From positions 124,001-188,000 of the forward strand of contig CANLWG010000010.1 of assembly GCA_947494715.1 (NCBI GenBank): a DNA stretch of 64,000 nt. The letters run 5' to 3'. Origin of the DNA: an uncultured Flavobacteriaceae bacterium (GTDB taxonomy: Bacteria > Bacteroidota > Bacteroidia > Flavobacteriales > Flavobacteriaceae). Both the position numbers and the translations under genes were made by a program. How positions within the stretch are numbered: position 1 is the stretch's first letter; every line of letters begins with the position of its first letter. This document shows positions 53,910 through 62,490 of this stretch, one piece after another. The notes beneath the pieces are model-generated. The model saw only the letters and a program-made list of their open reading frames with translations. It made no database searches and was not told the origin of the DNA.

Positions 53910-54581
53910 CTAATTTTTGTAACTGATGGCCAAACCTCCGCCAGAGTTATCTACAGTGGTGGTGAAAGTATCCAGGCCCAAAACATACTCCAGGTACTCC
54001 CTAGTTCCGCGCATTCCCCTTTGTCCCGTACCTTTTGGTCTTACGTTGTGGACGGTAAAGCAACCCCCACTTTCTAGTTTTGGTGCAACATCCTTAAAAT
54101 AATTGATGTACCAACCCTTATCGGCATCGCTGAATACAAAATCGAAGGTAACGTTCAATTCCTTGACCAACTCATGAGCATCGGCAAGGCGAGCATCAAC
54201 ATAGTCCAACAATCCTGCTTCCTTAAGATTGGCAAGAGCTTGCTTGTGCCGAGTCTCATCGATGTCGATAGTGATCAGTTTTCCACCGGTCTTACTAAAC
54301 GCCCAGGCAATCCATATGGCGGAATGCCCGGTAGAAGTGCCTATTTCAAGGCCTTTGGTATAGCCATTTTTCAGGATAATATCATAAAGTAACTTTCCAT
54401 CGGAAGCAGGTACATTCATGTCGCGCCATTTCCCCTCGTAATCCTCTAAGAAAGCCTCTACTTTTTTATCGAGCTCGGTTTTGGGGGCCGTTTTCTGGGA
54501 CTGTAAGTCTAATACCTGTATAAACAGTATAAAAAACATTGAACATGTCACTGCTCCCATAGAAACTATATTTCCTTTCAT
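53910..54581 (-). CDS. Exported class I O-methyltransferase
   Basis: A 223-residue SAM-dependent methyltransferase with an N-terminal hydrophobic signal-like segment (residues about 5-25). The SAM-binding motif GLEIGTSTGHSAIWIA is near 75, and DFVFSDADKGWYINYF near 150 is the metal/substrate motif of the catechol-O-methyltransferase-like (caffeoyl-CoA) family. Such enzymes are normally cytoplasmic, so the N-terminal segment, if a real signal, is unusual. It precedes the APC permease by 6 bp. Confidence 0.88.
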   Translation of the reverse strand: MKGNIVSMGAVTCSMFFILFIQVLDLQSQKTAPKTELDKKVEAFLEDYEGKWRDMNVPASDGKLLYDIILKNGYTKGLEIGTSTGHSAIWIAWAFSKTGGKLITIDIDETRHKQALANLKEAGLLDYVDARLADAHELVKELNVTFDFVFSDADKGWYINYFKDVAPKLESGGCFTVHNVRPKGTGQRGMRGTREYLEYVLGLDTFTTTVDNSGGGLAISYKN

Positions 54582-55066
54582 TTTACCAATTTTAAAAGTA
54601 ATCCATCTAGAAGTCGATCTTAAATATATTCATTTTTCTCCTTCATTAATCTTTAAATCTGTCATCGTCAGATTCGTAACCCTGACCAACAGTAATTTGG
54701 GCAAAAAAAGAACTTATTGCCAAAACTGAATTTCTTCAGCCCCACATGTCTATCTTCAAAACATCCAACGGTCTTCGGTCATCATAGTTCGTCTTTTGTC
54801 CTATAAGATACTATTTCCATCCCGAGTTTTATAAAATCGCTTTTAAGATTCGGGTTCGTATTGCTTTCTTGTGATGGATTATCGCTATGAGTTTAAGGAA
54901 ATGAGGGTTTCAATTCAAATCCTTTGTCTATTGGCAAAGTGAGGTTCATTTTTAAGAAAAACCTAAATGACCTTCATGTTCATGTTGTTATTCACATTTT
55001 CTCTTTTCACACAAAATACAAAGCCAATAGTTTTCCTAAATTTGATCTTGCTTAAACCGGATACTT
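54582..55066. other. 485-bp intergenic stretch upstream of tetR
   Basis: No gene or RNA was recognised. The left end should contain the promoter of the divergent O-methyltransferase; the right end carries the TAAATTTG box for tetR. The rest is AT-rich with no repeats or stable hairpins that stood out. Confidence 0.55.
55037..55044 (+). promoter_or_regulatory. Predicted -7 promoter box for tetR
   Basis: TAAATTTG matches TAnnTTTG exactly and lies 22 bp upstream of the tetR ATG. Confidence 0.5.
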
Positions 55067-55672
55067 ATGCAAAACGAGACGGAACAAAAAATTCTTGAGG
55101 CGGCCAAGGCCATCTTTATCCAAAAAGGGTTCGCCGGGGCGCGCATGCAGGAAATTGCGGACAAGGCGGAAATCAATAAGGCCATGCTGCACTATTATTT
55201 TAAGAGCAAACGTAGACTATTCGAGGGAATTGTCGCTGCCAATGTTCAAGTGATGGGCCCAAAACTTTCTGCGGTGCTTACTACAAAGGGCAGCGTTTAC
55301 GACAAGCTCTGCCTGTTGGTAGATACGTATATCGATACTATTGTCCAAAATCCGGATATGCCCATGTTCCTGCTACATGAAATGGCCCAGGGCAACAAAG
55401 ACTCCATTGAGAAAATGAAGCAGATTATTGACGATGACCAATCTTTATTAAAGTTTATGGATCAAATGCAAGAGGAACAGGAACAAGGAATTCTAAAGCC
55501 TGTACCACCACCACATATTATGCTTACTACCATGTCTTTGATCGTATTTCCTTTTATTGCGCGTCCCATATTTGAAAGAATGTTGGAAATTCCTTCACAT
55601 TTCTACGTTAAAATGATGAGTGAACGAAAGCAAATTGTCAAAGAAATCATAAAGTCCAGTTTCGTTAACTAA
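55067..55672 (+). CDS. TetR/AcrR family repressor of the exporter operon
   Basis: A 201-residue TetR-family regulator with the N-terminal HTH (ILEAAKAIFIQKGFAGARMQEIADKAEINKAMLHYYF, recognition helix around AEINKAMLHYYF) and an all-helical effector domain. It directly precedes the TolC-HlyD-ABC genes, and two TTAACCA-N2-TGGTTAA palindromes lie between its stop and tolC, so it almost certainly represses that operon. The effector is unknown. Confidence 0.94.
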   Translation: MQNETEQKILEAAKAIFIQKGFAGARMQEIADKAEINKAMLHYYFKSKRRLFEGIVAANVQVMGPKLSAVLTTKGSVYDKLCLLVDTYIDTIVQNPDMPMFLLHEMAQGNKDSIEKMKQIIDDDQSLLKFMDQMQEEQEQGILKPVPPPHIMLTTMSLIVFPFIARPIFERMLEIPSHFYVKMMSERKQIVKEIIKSSFVN

Positions 55673-55678
55673 ATTTTT

Positions 55679-55686
55679 TATATTTG
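55679..55686 (+). promoter_or_regulatory. Predicted -7 promoter box for the exporter operon
   Basis: TATATTTG matches TAnnTTTG exactly, 6 bp after the tetR stop. The first operator begins 2 bp downstream, so the expected transcription start lies inside the operator. Confidence 0.55.
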
Positions 55687-55688
55687 CA

Positions 55689-55704
55689 TTAACCAAATGG
55701 TTAA
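55689..55704 (+). promoter_or_regulatory. TetR operator O1 (TTAACCAAATGGTTAA)
   Basis: A 16-bp palindrome with 7-bp arms TTAACCA and TGGTTAA. It lies just after the -7 box of the exporter promoter, a typical repressor position. A second copy in opposite orientation follows at 55738. Confidence 0.75.
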
Positions 55705-55737
55705 CATGTTGCGCGGCATATATTTTTTGAACTTATA

Positions 55738-55753
55738 TTAACCATTTGGTTAA
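55738..55753 (+). promoter_or_regulatory. TetR operator O2 (TTAACCATTTGGTTAA)
   Basis: The exact reverse complement of O1, 49 bp downstream (centre to centre), ending 16 bp before the tolC ATG. Two sites of this sort suggest cooperative binding or DNA looping by the adjacent TetR. Confidence 0.75.
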
Positions 55754-55769
55754 CAATAATTGTCTAAAA

Positions 55770-57044
55770 ATGAATCAGTTAAAATTATCTTATACTTTAC
55801 TTCTATGCTTTTTCGGTATTTCTGTTTTTGGACAAACCCCATCTAACTCCGTCCAACTTATGGAAGCTTACCAATGGGCGGAACAACATTATCCCCTTAT
55901 AAAAGACAACAATCTTATCGACAAAATAGAAGCCATTAATTTAAAAAACATAAGTAAGACCGGACTACCCAAAATTAGTCTTAACGGGCAAGGACAATTA
56001 CAGTCCGAAAACATCAACATTCCCTTGGGCGACAACGCTATTAATGCACCTCTGGAAACCTTCTCAACCTATATAGGCATCGATTATGACCTGTATGGTG
56101 GGGGCATCAAAAAAGCACAAAAGGCCTCCGAAATCGCATCGGCCAATGTGGAGCGCAAATCCCTTGAAGTGCAATTGCGCTCCCTAAGGGATAGGGTAAA
56201 TACCATTGTTTTTGTAATTGCCCTTTCGAGAAAGCAAAAGCAGATCCTACAGATTTCCAAAGAGGATTTGGTGGTAAATATTCAAAGCCTTCAAGCGGGT
56301 TTTGAAAATGGGACTACTTTGGAAAGTGAAGTCTCAAAGTTAAGGGTCCGGCAATTGGAACTTACCTCCGAAATCATAAAAACAGAAGGGGATATTAGAA
56401 CCTATATTTCCCTTTTGGAGCAATTAACTGGCAAGGCGTTTCCTGAGGATGTGCTTTTTGAACTGCCTTATGGCATACCCGATTTTCAATCCAAGGTTAT
56501 CAATAGGCCCGAAGAGGTACTTTTTGATAATCAAAAATCCCTATTTGCCGCCCAGGAAGCGTCCATTGCCGCCAGTACCCGCCCTAAAATATCGCTCTTT
56601 GCACAGGGAGGGATAGGCTATCCAAATCCATTGAACTTTTCGGACATCAATACGGCCACTTACGCACTGGGGGGTGTTAAACTGAAATGGGATTTTTTGG
56701 ATTGGGGTAAAGGCAAAAAAGAACGGGAACGCATCAAATTGCAGCAGGAACAGATAGAGGTTGACCGTGAACTCTTTCTTTTTGATATTGATTCCAATCG
56801 CTTGGAATATCAGGAAAACATAAGGGCTTTGCAGGCTCAAATCGAGAACGACGAAGCAATTGTAGCTATTCAAAAAGACATTCTGGCACAATCAAAAGTC
56901 CAATTGGACAATGGGGTAATCAATTCCAATGATTACGTTACCCAGGTAAATGCTACGCTTAATGCCGAACAGCAATTCGAATTCAATAAAATTCAATTAC
57001 AACAAACCATAATAAATTATTTAACCTTAACCGGTCAACTATAA
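55770..57044 (+). CDS. TolC-family outer-membrane channel
   Basis: A 424-residue outer-membrane factor with a signal peptide (ending SVFGQ) and long periplasmic coiled-coil helices arranged in two similar halves, as in TolC-like channel subunits. The ATG at 55770 is preferred over an upstream TTG at 55746 inside O2. It is the first gene of the exporter operon and should form the outer-membrane exit duct for the HlyD/ABC pump that follows. Confidence 0.92.
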   Translation: MNQLKLSYTLLLCFFGISVFGQTPSNSVQLMEAYQWAEQHYPLIKDNNLIDKIEAINLKNISKTGLPKISLNGQGQLQSENINIPLGDNAINAPLETFSTYIGIDYDLYGGGIKKAQKASEIASANVERKSLEVQLRSLRDRVNTIVFVIALSRKQKQILQISKEDLVVNIQSLQAGFENGTTLESEVSKLRVRQLELTSEIIKTEGDIRTYISLLEQLTGKAFPEDVLFELPYGIPDFQSKVINRPEEVLFDNQKSLFAAQEASIAASTRPKISLFAQGGIGYPNPLNFSDINTATYALGGVKLKWDFLDWGKGKKERERIKLQQEQIEVDRELFLFDIDSNRLEYQENIRALQAQIENDEAIVAIQKDILAQSKVQLDNGVINSNDYVTQVNATLNAEQQFEFNKIQLQQTIINYLTLTGQL

Positions 57045-57054
57045 ACTCAGAAGA

Positions 57055-57966
57055 ATGCGCATTATATTTCTACAGGGCCTCTTACTTTTTTGTCTGTTAT
57101 TCTCGGCTTCCTGTGGTAACGGAAAAATAGCCGATGCCTATGGAAACTTCGAAGCGACAAGTGTAACCATTAGTGCCATGGGCAATGGAGAGCTTGTTTT
57201 CCTCAATATCGAGGACGGCCAAAAGCTAGATGCCGAACAAGAGGTAGGTCTCATAGATACCATCCAAATACATCTGGAAAAAGTACGGTTGGAAGCACAG
57301 CTCCAGGCATTGGACTTGAAATTACAGGAGGCTGCTCCGGAGGTGGCCATATTGGTTCGTGACAAAAGCAACTTGATTCGGGAACGGGACAGAACCCAAC
57401 GCCTATTGGAACAGAAAGCGGCCACTCAACAACAATTGGACGACTATAACGGTAAAATTGATCTGATCGAACAACGTATTAACTCCACAAGACGTAACAT
57501 TAATATCGCCAATAGGGGCATCCTAGCGGAACGCAAACCCCTGGAAGCCCAAATTGCATTGGTCAAAAAACAAATAGAGGACCATAAAGTGAAAAATCCC
57601 ATTTCCGGTACTGTACTCACCAAATTTGCCGAACCCAAGGAATTGGTGAATACGGGCACACCGCTGTACAAAGTGGCCAATTTGGATGAAATAAAGTTGC
57701 GCGCGTATACCAGTGCTACACTTCTGCAGGATGTGCAATTAAATGACGTCGTAACCATACGTGTTGATAAAGGCGAGGATGATTTCAGGGAACTGGATGG
57801 AACTATTACATGGATTGCTAGCGAGGCCGAATTCACACCAAAAACAATACAGACCAAAGAAGAACGTGTAAATCTGGTCTATGCCTTGGAGGTGAAGGTC
57901 AAAAATAATGGAACCTTAAAAATTGGTATGCCGGGCGAAGTCATTTTTAAAAAGGAAAACGAATAA
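57055..57966 (+). CDS. HlyD-family periplasmic adaptor lipoprotein
   Basis: A 303-residue membrane-fusion protein. A lipobox Cys is at 20 (FSASCGNG), and the middle part is a long coiled-coil hairpin (LEAQLQALDLKLQEAAPEVA and IDLIEQRINSTRRNI) between lipoyl/barrel-sandwich halves. It should bridge the TolC channel and the ABC permeases. It overlaps the next gene's start by 1 bp. Confidence 0.9.
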   Translation: MRIIFLQGLLLFCLLFSASCGNGKIADAYGNFEATSVTISAMGNGELVFLNIEDGQKLDAEQEVGLIDTIQIHLEKVRLEAQLQALDLKLQEAAPEVAILVRDKSNLIRERDRTQRLLEQKAATQQQLDDYNGKIDLIEQRINSTRRNINIANRGILAERKPLEAQIALVKKQIEDHKVKNPISGTVLTKFAEPKELVNTGTPLYKVANLDEIKLRAYTSATLLQDVQLNDVVTIRVDKGEDDFRELDGTITWIASEAEFTPKTIQTKEERVNLVYALEVKVKNNGTLKIGMPGEVIFKKENE

Positions 57967-58889
57967 TGGCAGCGGTCGTCCTAGAAAATATCAGTAAAAA
58001 ATATGGCAATGTCACGGCCTTGAAATCCATCAGCTTTCAGATGGACGACGGTGAAATATTCGGACTTATAGGTCCCGACGGGGCCGGTAAATCTACCCTG
58101 TTCCGAATCTTGGCCACTTTACTACAGGCCGATGAGGGCCGTGCCTCTGTAGCTGGTCACGATGTCGTAAAGGAATACAAACAAATTCGGAAAAAAGTGG
58201 GGTATATGCCCGGGCGTTTTTCCTTATATCAAGACTTGAGCGTCGAGGAGAATCTGTCTTTTTTTGCCACAATTTTTGGGACCACCATCCAAGAAAACTA
58301 TGATTTGGTCAAGGACATCTATGTTCAGATAGAGCCCTTTAAAAGAAGGTTGGCAGGGCAACTTTCTGGGGGAATGAAACAAAAACTGGCGCTTTGTTGT
58401 GCATTGATCCACAAACCTGAGGTTCTTTTCTTGGATGAACCGACCACCGGAGTGGATGCTGTGAGCCGAAAGGAATTCTGGGAAATGCTGCAAAGTCTAA
58501 AGGAAAAAAATATTGCCATTCTGGTAAGCACTCCCTATATGGACGAGGCCGGTCTGTGCGATCGTATTGCCCTGATCCAAAATGGGGAAATACTTAAAAT
58601 CGATAGTCCCAGGCAAATGATTAGGGATTTCAAAAAGCCCTTGTATGCCATTAAAACGGAACATACCTATTCCGCTTTGAACTATTTACGGAGTGCTTCG
58701 TATACCAGAAGTGCCTTGCCATTTGGAGAATTCATTCACCTAACGACTGCCAAGTCCTATACCCCATTTCAGATAAAGGACGATTTGGAACGGGTAGGCA
58801 TTCCGATTCAAGAGGTGAAAACCGCCGCCCCCAGTATTGAGGATATCTTTCTGGATCTCTCAGAAACCAACGAATTGATAGATGGATAA
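57966..58889 (+). CDS. ABC transporter ATPase 1
   Basis: A 307-residue ATP-binding protein with Walker A GPDGAGKS at 36-43, the signature LSGGMKQKLAL near 132, Walker B VLFLDEPTTGVD near 153 and a C-terminal extension. The sequence and GPDG Walker A resemble the N-terminal half of YbhF-type ATPases. It starts within the HlyD stop and overlaps the second ATPase by 8 bp, so the two are translationally coupled. Confidence 0.94.
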   Translation: MAAVVLENISKKYGNVTALKSISFQMDDGEIFGLIGPDGAGKSTLFRILATLLQADEGRASVAGHDVVKEYKQIRKKVGYMPGRFSLYQDLSVEENLSFFATIFGTTIQENYDLVKDIYVQIEPFKRRLAGQLSGGMKQKLALCCALIHKPEVLFLDEPTTGVDAVSRKEFWEMLQSLKEKNIAILVSTPYMDEAGLCDRIALIQNGEILKIDSPRQMIRDFKKPLYAIKTEHTYSALNYLRSASYTRSALPFGEFIHLTTAKSYTPFQIKDDLERVGIPIQEVKTAAPSIEDIFLDLSETNELIDG

Positions 58890-59610
58890 GCAAAATGTTA
58901 TAGAGGTTGAGGGTTTGACCAAAAAATTTGGTGATTTTACCGCAGTGGACGCCATTTCATTTCAAGTGGCGAGAGGTGAAATTTTTGGATTTCTTGGGGC
59001 CAATGGCGCTGGGAAGACCACTGCAATGAAAATGTTGATCGGTTTAAGTAGACCCTCCGAAGGAAAGGGGAAAGTAGCAGGATTTGACATTGACAAAGAA
59101 GCTGAAGAAGTAAAGCGAAATATTGGTTATATGTCACAAAAATTCAGTCTCTATGACGATTTGACCTCAAAGGAAAACATACGGTTTTACGGTGGGGTGT
59201 ACGGGCTTTCCAAAAATCGCATTAAGGAGAAGACCCAAGAGATCTTAAAAGAGCTACATCTGGAAGAAGTTGCCAATAGGCCCGTAACGGCTCTTCCCCT
59301 GGGATGGAAACAGCGTTTGGCCTTTGCCATCTCCATGGTACATGACCCGGATATCGTCTTTTTGGATGAACCCACAGGGGGTGTGGACCCACATGTACGG
59401 CGGCAGTTTTGGGAGACTATTTATCAAGTAGCCGGACAAGGAAGAACCATTTTTGTTACCACCCACTACATGGACGAGGCCGAATATTGTGACCGGGTGT
59501 CAATCATGGTGACCGGTAAGATAGAAGCCTTGGATACCCCTGAAAAATTAAAGGAAGAATATAATGCAAACACCATGGACGAAGTCTTTTTAAAGCTCGT
59601 CCGCTATTAA
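58882..59610 (+). CDS. ABC transporter ATPase 2
   Basis: A 242-residue ATP-binding protein with Walker A GANGAGKT at 39-46, Walker B IVFLDEPTGGVD near 158, and a degenerate signature (LPLGWKQRLAFA in place of LSGGQ). The same degeneration occurs in the second half of the fused E. coli YbhF-type ATPase, so ATPase 1 and 2 here are the split equivalent of one double ATPase. Its 5' end overlaps ATPase 1. Confidence 0.94.
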   Translation: MDKQNVIEVEGLTKKFGDFTAVDAISFQVARGEIFGFLGANGAGKTTAMKMLIGLSRPSEGKGKVAGFDIDKEAEEVKRNIGYMSQKFSLYDDLTSKENIRFYGGVYGLSKNRIKEKTQEILKELHLEEVANRPVTALPLGWKQRLAFAISMVHDPDIVFLDEPTGGVDPHVRRQFWETIYQVAGQGRTIFVTTHYMDEAEYCDRVSIMVTGKIEALDTPEKLKEEYNANTMDEVFLKLVRY

Positions 59611-59621
59611 AAAAGTAAGCT

Positions 59622-60050
59622 ATGAAGAAAAGACACCTTATTGCAGTAATCGCCGTTGTGCTGATGGGATTCACAAAACCCGATTCTGGCAACATAACTA
59701 TTAACCTAAGGGATATTGAAAGTAAAGAGGGGGAAATTGTTTTTATGCTTTTCGCCAAAGAGGACGGCTTTCCCCGAGAACCTTCCAAGGCCTTTAAAAG
59801 AGGTGTGGTCACCGACTTCTCCGCCTCGGCCAGCTATACGTTCAAGAATGTTCCCTATGGCGTCTATGCCGTTTCCGTATTCCAGGATAGGGATAAGGAT
59901 GGCGAAATTAAATCGAACTTTATCGGCATGCCCAAAGAACCGGTCGGAGCCAGCAATATGACCAAAATGGGCAAGCCATCCTTTAAAAAGTGTTCGTTTC
60001 AGCTGAATAGCCAGAACAAGGAACTAAGTATGAAGTTCATCTTGAAATGA
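59622..60050 (+). CDS. DUF2141 secreted protein in the exporter operon
   Basis: A 142-residue protein with a signal-like N-terminus (IAVIAVVLMGFTKP) and a beta-rich DUF2141 domain containing YGVYAVSVFQDRDKDGEI, a typical motif. DUF2141 proteins are periplasmic/outer-membrane proteins of unknown role. Its place between the ATPases and the permeases of one exporter is unusual for this kind of operon and suggests an accessory role. Confidence 0.88.
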   Translation: MKKRHLIAVIAVVLMGFTKPDSGNITINLRDIESKEGEIVFMLFAKEDGFPREPSKAFKRGVVTDFSASASYTFKNVPYGVYAVSVFQDRDKDGEIKSNFIGMPKEPVGASNMTKMGKPSFKKCSFQLNSQNKELSMKFILK

Positions 60051-60112
60051 ACTACAGCAAAGCTCGTCGGAACGGCGGACAAATCAGACCAAGACCATAA
60101 CTATGGGACTGC

Positions 60113-60180
60113 ATGAGTCAAGAAACAAGACGTTTCTGTCTTGCCCTCTTGATTCTATAAGCGAAGCGGTCTTGGCTCAT
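60113..60180 (+). promoter_or_regulatory. Mutually exclusive stem-loops between DUF2141 and permease genes
   Basis: ATGAGTCAAGA (60113-60123) can pair with CTTGATTC (60148-60155) to enclose the inner hairpin CAAGAC/GTCTTG (60126-60131 with 60138-60143), or alternatively with TCTTGGCTCAT (60170-60180). The two pairings exclude each other. This lies in the 152-bp gap before the first permease gene. Confidence 0.45.
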
Positions 60181-60202
60181 TTAAAGAAAATGGATTAAGA
60201 AT

Positions 60203-61312
60203 ATGATCAAAGTCTTCCAGGCATTTGTAAAAAAGGAGTTTTATCACATTTTGCGTGATAAACGCACCTTACTCATCCTTTTTGGAATGCCATTGGCACA
60301 GATACTTATTTTCGGTTATGCCGTGACAAACGAATTCAACGATGCGCAAATAGATGTACTGGACTATGCAAAAGATGAGACCAGTATGCAGTTTATAGAC
60401 CATTTGCAAAGTTCAGGGAATTTTCAGTTGAACAAGATCCTGTACACTGAAACCCAAATGGAAGCCGGAATGAAAGCTGGGGATTCCAAGTTGGTCATTG
60501 CCATACCAGAAAATTTCTCAGCGGATTTTTATAGCGGACAACCTGTTAAAATTCAGGTTGTAGCCGATGGTTCTGATCCCAACAATGCCAATACCTTGGT
60601 ACAATATGTTACCCAAATGGTCAACAGTTTTCAAATGGAGCGTCGTAAGGTATTGCCCAATCCATATCGTATAAATGTGGAATCCAGGATGATGTACAAC
60701 CCCCAACTGGTAAGTGCCTACAATTTTGTACCAGGAACCATTGCATTGATTTTGCTCATTATCTGTGCAATGTTAACTTCCCTGACCATCGCCCGGGAAA
60801 AGGAATCAGGAACTATGGAAATACTTTTGGTCTCCCCTCTACCTCCACTTCTTATAATCCTGGGAAAAGTTACTCCCTACGCCATCTTATCCTTTACCAA
60901 TGCGATTTTGGTGCTTTTATTGGGTCACTTTGTTTTCGATGTGCCTATTGTAGGGAGCATAGGACTCTTATTGCTGATGTGCTTTTTGTATGTGGTTACG
61001 GCCTTGGCCTTGGGTACTCTGATCTCAACCGTTTCAAAGACGCAACAGGACGCGATGATGCGATCTTTAATGGGTTTAATGATGCCATCCATGATTTTAT
61101 CCGGCTTTATTTTTCCATTGACAAGCATGCCGATACTATTGCAATATATTGGTCAAATTGTACCTGCAACTTACTTTATTGAAATACTCAAGGCAGTTAT
61201 GCTGCGGGGTGTGGGCCTCAATTTTATTTTATACGAAGTGGCTATTCTAGTAGCAATGACCACAGTGTTCTTGTTTTTTGCCTGGCGAAAATTCAAAATT
61301 CGACTTGAGTAG
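60203..61312 (+). CDS. ABC-2 type permease 1
   Basis: A 369-residue membrane protein with one N-terminal helix, a large extracytoplasmic domain and five C-terminal helices, the standard ABC-2 permease (YhhJ/YbhS-like) layout. The coupling region includes IAREKESGTMEILLVSPLPP. It is the first of two permease subunits for ATPases 1 and 2. Confidence 0.92.
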   Translation: MIKVFQAFVKKEFYHILRDKRTLLILFGMPLAQILIFGYAVTNEFNDAQIDVLDYAKDETSMQFIDHLQSSGNFQLNKILYTETQMEAGMKAGDSKLVIAIPENFSADFYSGQPVKIQVVADGSDPNNANTLVQYVTQMVNSFQMERRKVLPNPYRINVESRMMYNPQLVSAYNFVPGTIALILLIICAMLTSLTIAREKESGTMEILLVSPLPPLLIILGKVTPYAILSFTNAILVLLLGHFVFDVPIVGSIGLLLLMCFLYVVTALALGTLISTVSKTQQDAMMRSLMGLMMPSMILSGFIFPLTSMPILLQYIGQIVPATYFIEILKAVMLRGVGLNFILYEVAILVAMTTVFLFFAWRKFKIRLE

Positions 61313-61347
61313 AAGAATACCTTAAGGGGTTAACTAAAAATAGCTTA

Positions 61348-62475
61348 ATGCAAACGTTGCGATACCTTATTCAAAAAGAGTTCATCCAAATATTTAGGAA
61401 CAGGGCTTTATTGCCTATGATGACCTTGTTGCCTATCATTCAATTGATCGTACTCTCCAATGCAGCTTCCAATGATGTAAAGGAGGTTCGTTTGGTCATG
61501 GTGGATAATGACCAATCAGAAATTTCTCGTTCGTTGACCCGAAAAATTTCTGCGAACGATCGTTTTACGTTGGTGGAAGTCTCCTTTAGCCGTGATGCCG
61601 CCTTTGAACTGATGCAACGCAATAAGGTGGATATCATTTTGGAAGTGCCCTCCAATTTTGAAAGAGAATACTATAGGGGAGAGACCCCGAAAGTGCAAAT
61701 GTTGGTAAATGCCATTAACGGGCAACAGGCCACGGTAGGGAGCGGATACCTCAACAATATCATTGCTTCCCTAAGTGCTGAAATTCAAAGAGATGAACCA
61801 CTTATGATAGGTGCTTACACTAGCCCGGCAAAGGCTTTGGTAGAGGCATCTTCCAATAACTGGTATAATCCTGAATTAAAGTATCCACACTTTATGGCCC
61901 CAGGAATTTTGGCAGAATTGGCCGCCTTGTTGACCATAGTACTAAGTGCCATGAACGTGGTACGCGAAAGGGAGATAGGTACTATAGAACAAATCAACGT
62001 AACCCCTATAAAAAAATGGGAATTCATTTTAGGAAAGCTGGTACCTTTTCTGTGCATAGGACTGGTTTTGGTCACGGTAGGCTTACTGGCCAGTAAACTG
62101 ATTTTTGATATTCCAATTCGAGGCAACCTTTTGCTCGTTTTTGGCTATGCCGTCATCAATTTGGTGTGCGTCCTAGGTCTGGGATTGCTCATTTCAAACT
62201 TTGCCGATACACAACAACAGGCTATTTTTGTCGCCTTTTTTTTCGTACTTATCTTTATTCTAATGTGCGGCCTCTTTACACCCATTGAGAGTATGCCCAA
62301 ATGGGCACAATACGCCACGATCCCAAATCCGTTGGCCCATTTCATTTCTGTAACGCGGAAGGTACTCTTAAAAGGAAGCGGGTTTTGGGATATCCGCTGG
62401 GAGTTCATATATACCATCATCTTGGCAGTCCTATTCAACGTGGCTGCGGTATGGAGTTACAAAAAACAACAATGA
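61348..62475 (+). CDS. ABC-2 type permease 2
   Basis: A 375-residue paralogue of permease 1 with the same one-plus-five helix layout and the coupling motif VVREREIGTIEQINVTPIKKWEF. It completes the TolC-HlyD-ATPase-permease set, which resembles the YbhGFSR-type tripartite exporters for small toxic compounds. The cyclase gene follows after 15 bp. Confidence 0.92.
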   Translation: MQTLRYLIQKEFIQIFRNRALLPMMTLLPIIQLIVLSNAASNDVKEVRLVMVDNDQSEISRSLTRKISANDRFTLVEVSFSRDAAFELMQRNKVDIILEVPSNFEREYYRGETPKVQMLVNAINGQQATVGSGYLNNIIASLSAEIQRDEPLMIGAYTSPAKALVEASSNNWYNPELKYPHFMAPGILAELAALLTIVLSAMNVVREREIGTIEQINVTPIKKWEFILGKLVPFLCIGLVLVTVGLLASKLIFDIPIRGNLLLVFGYAVINLVCVLGLGLLISNFADTQQQAIFVAFFFVLIFILMCGLFTPIESMPKWAQYATIPNPLAHFISVTRKVLLKGSGFWDIRWEFIYTIILAVLFNVAAVWSYKKQQ

Positions 62476-62490
62476 TTAGCTATTGACCCT

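Noticed and set aside
55746-55769. TTG start for tolC
   Set aside because: It lies inside operator O2; the ATG at 55770 directly precedes a clean signal peptide.
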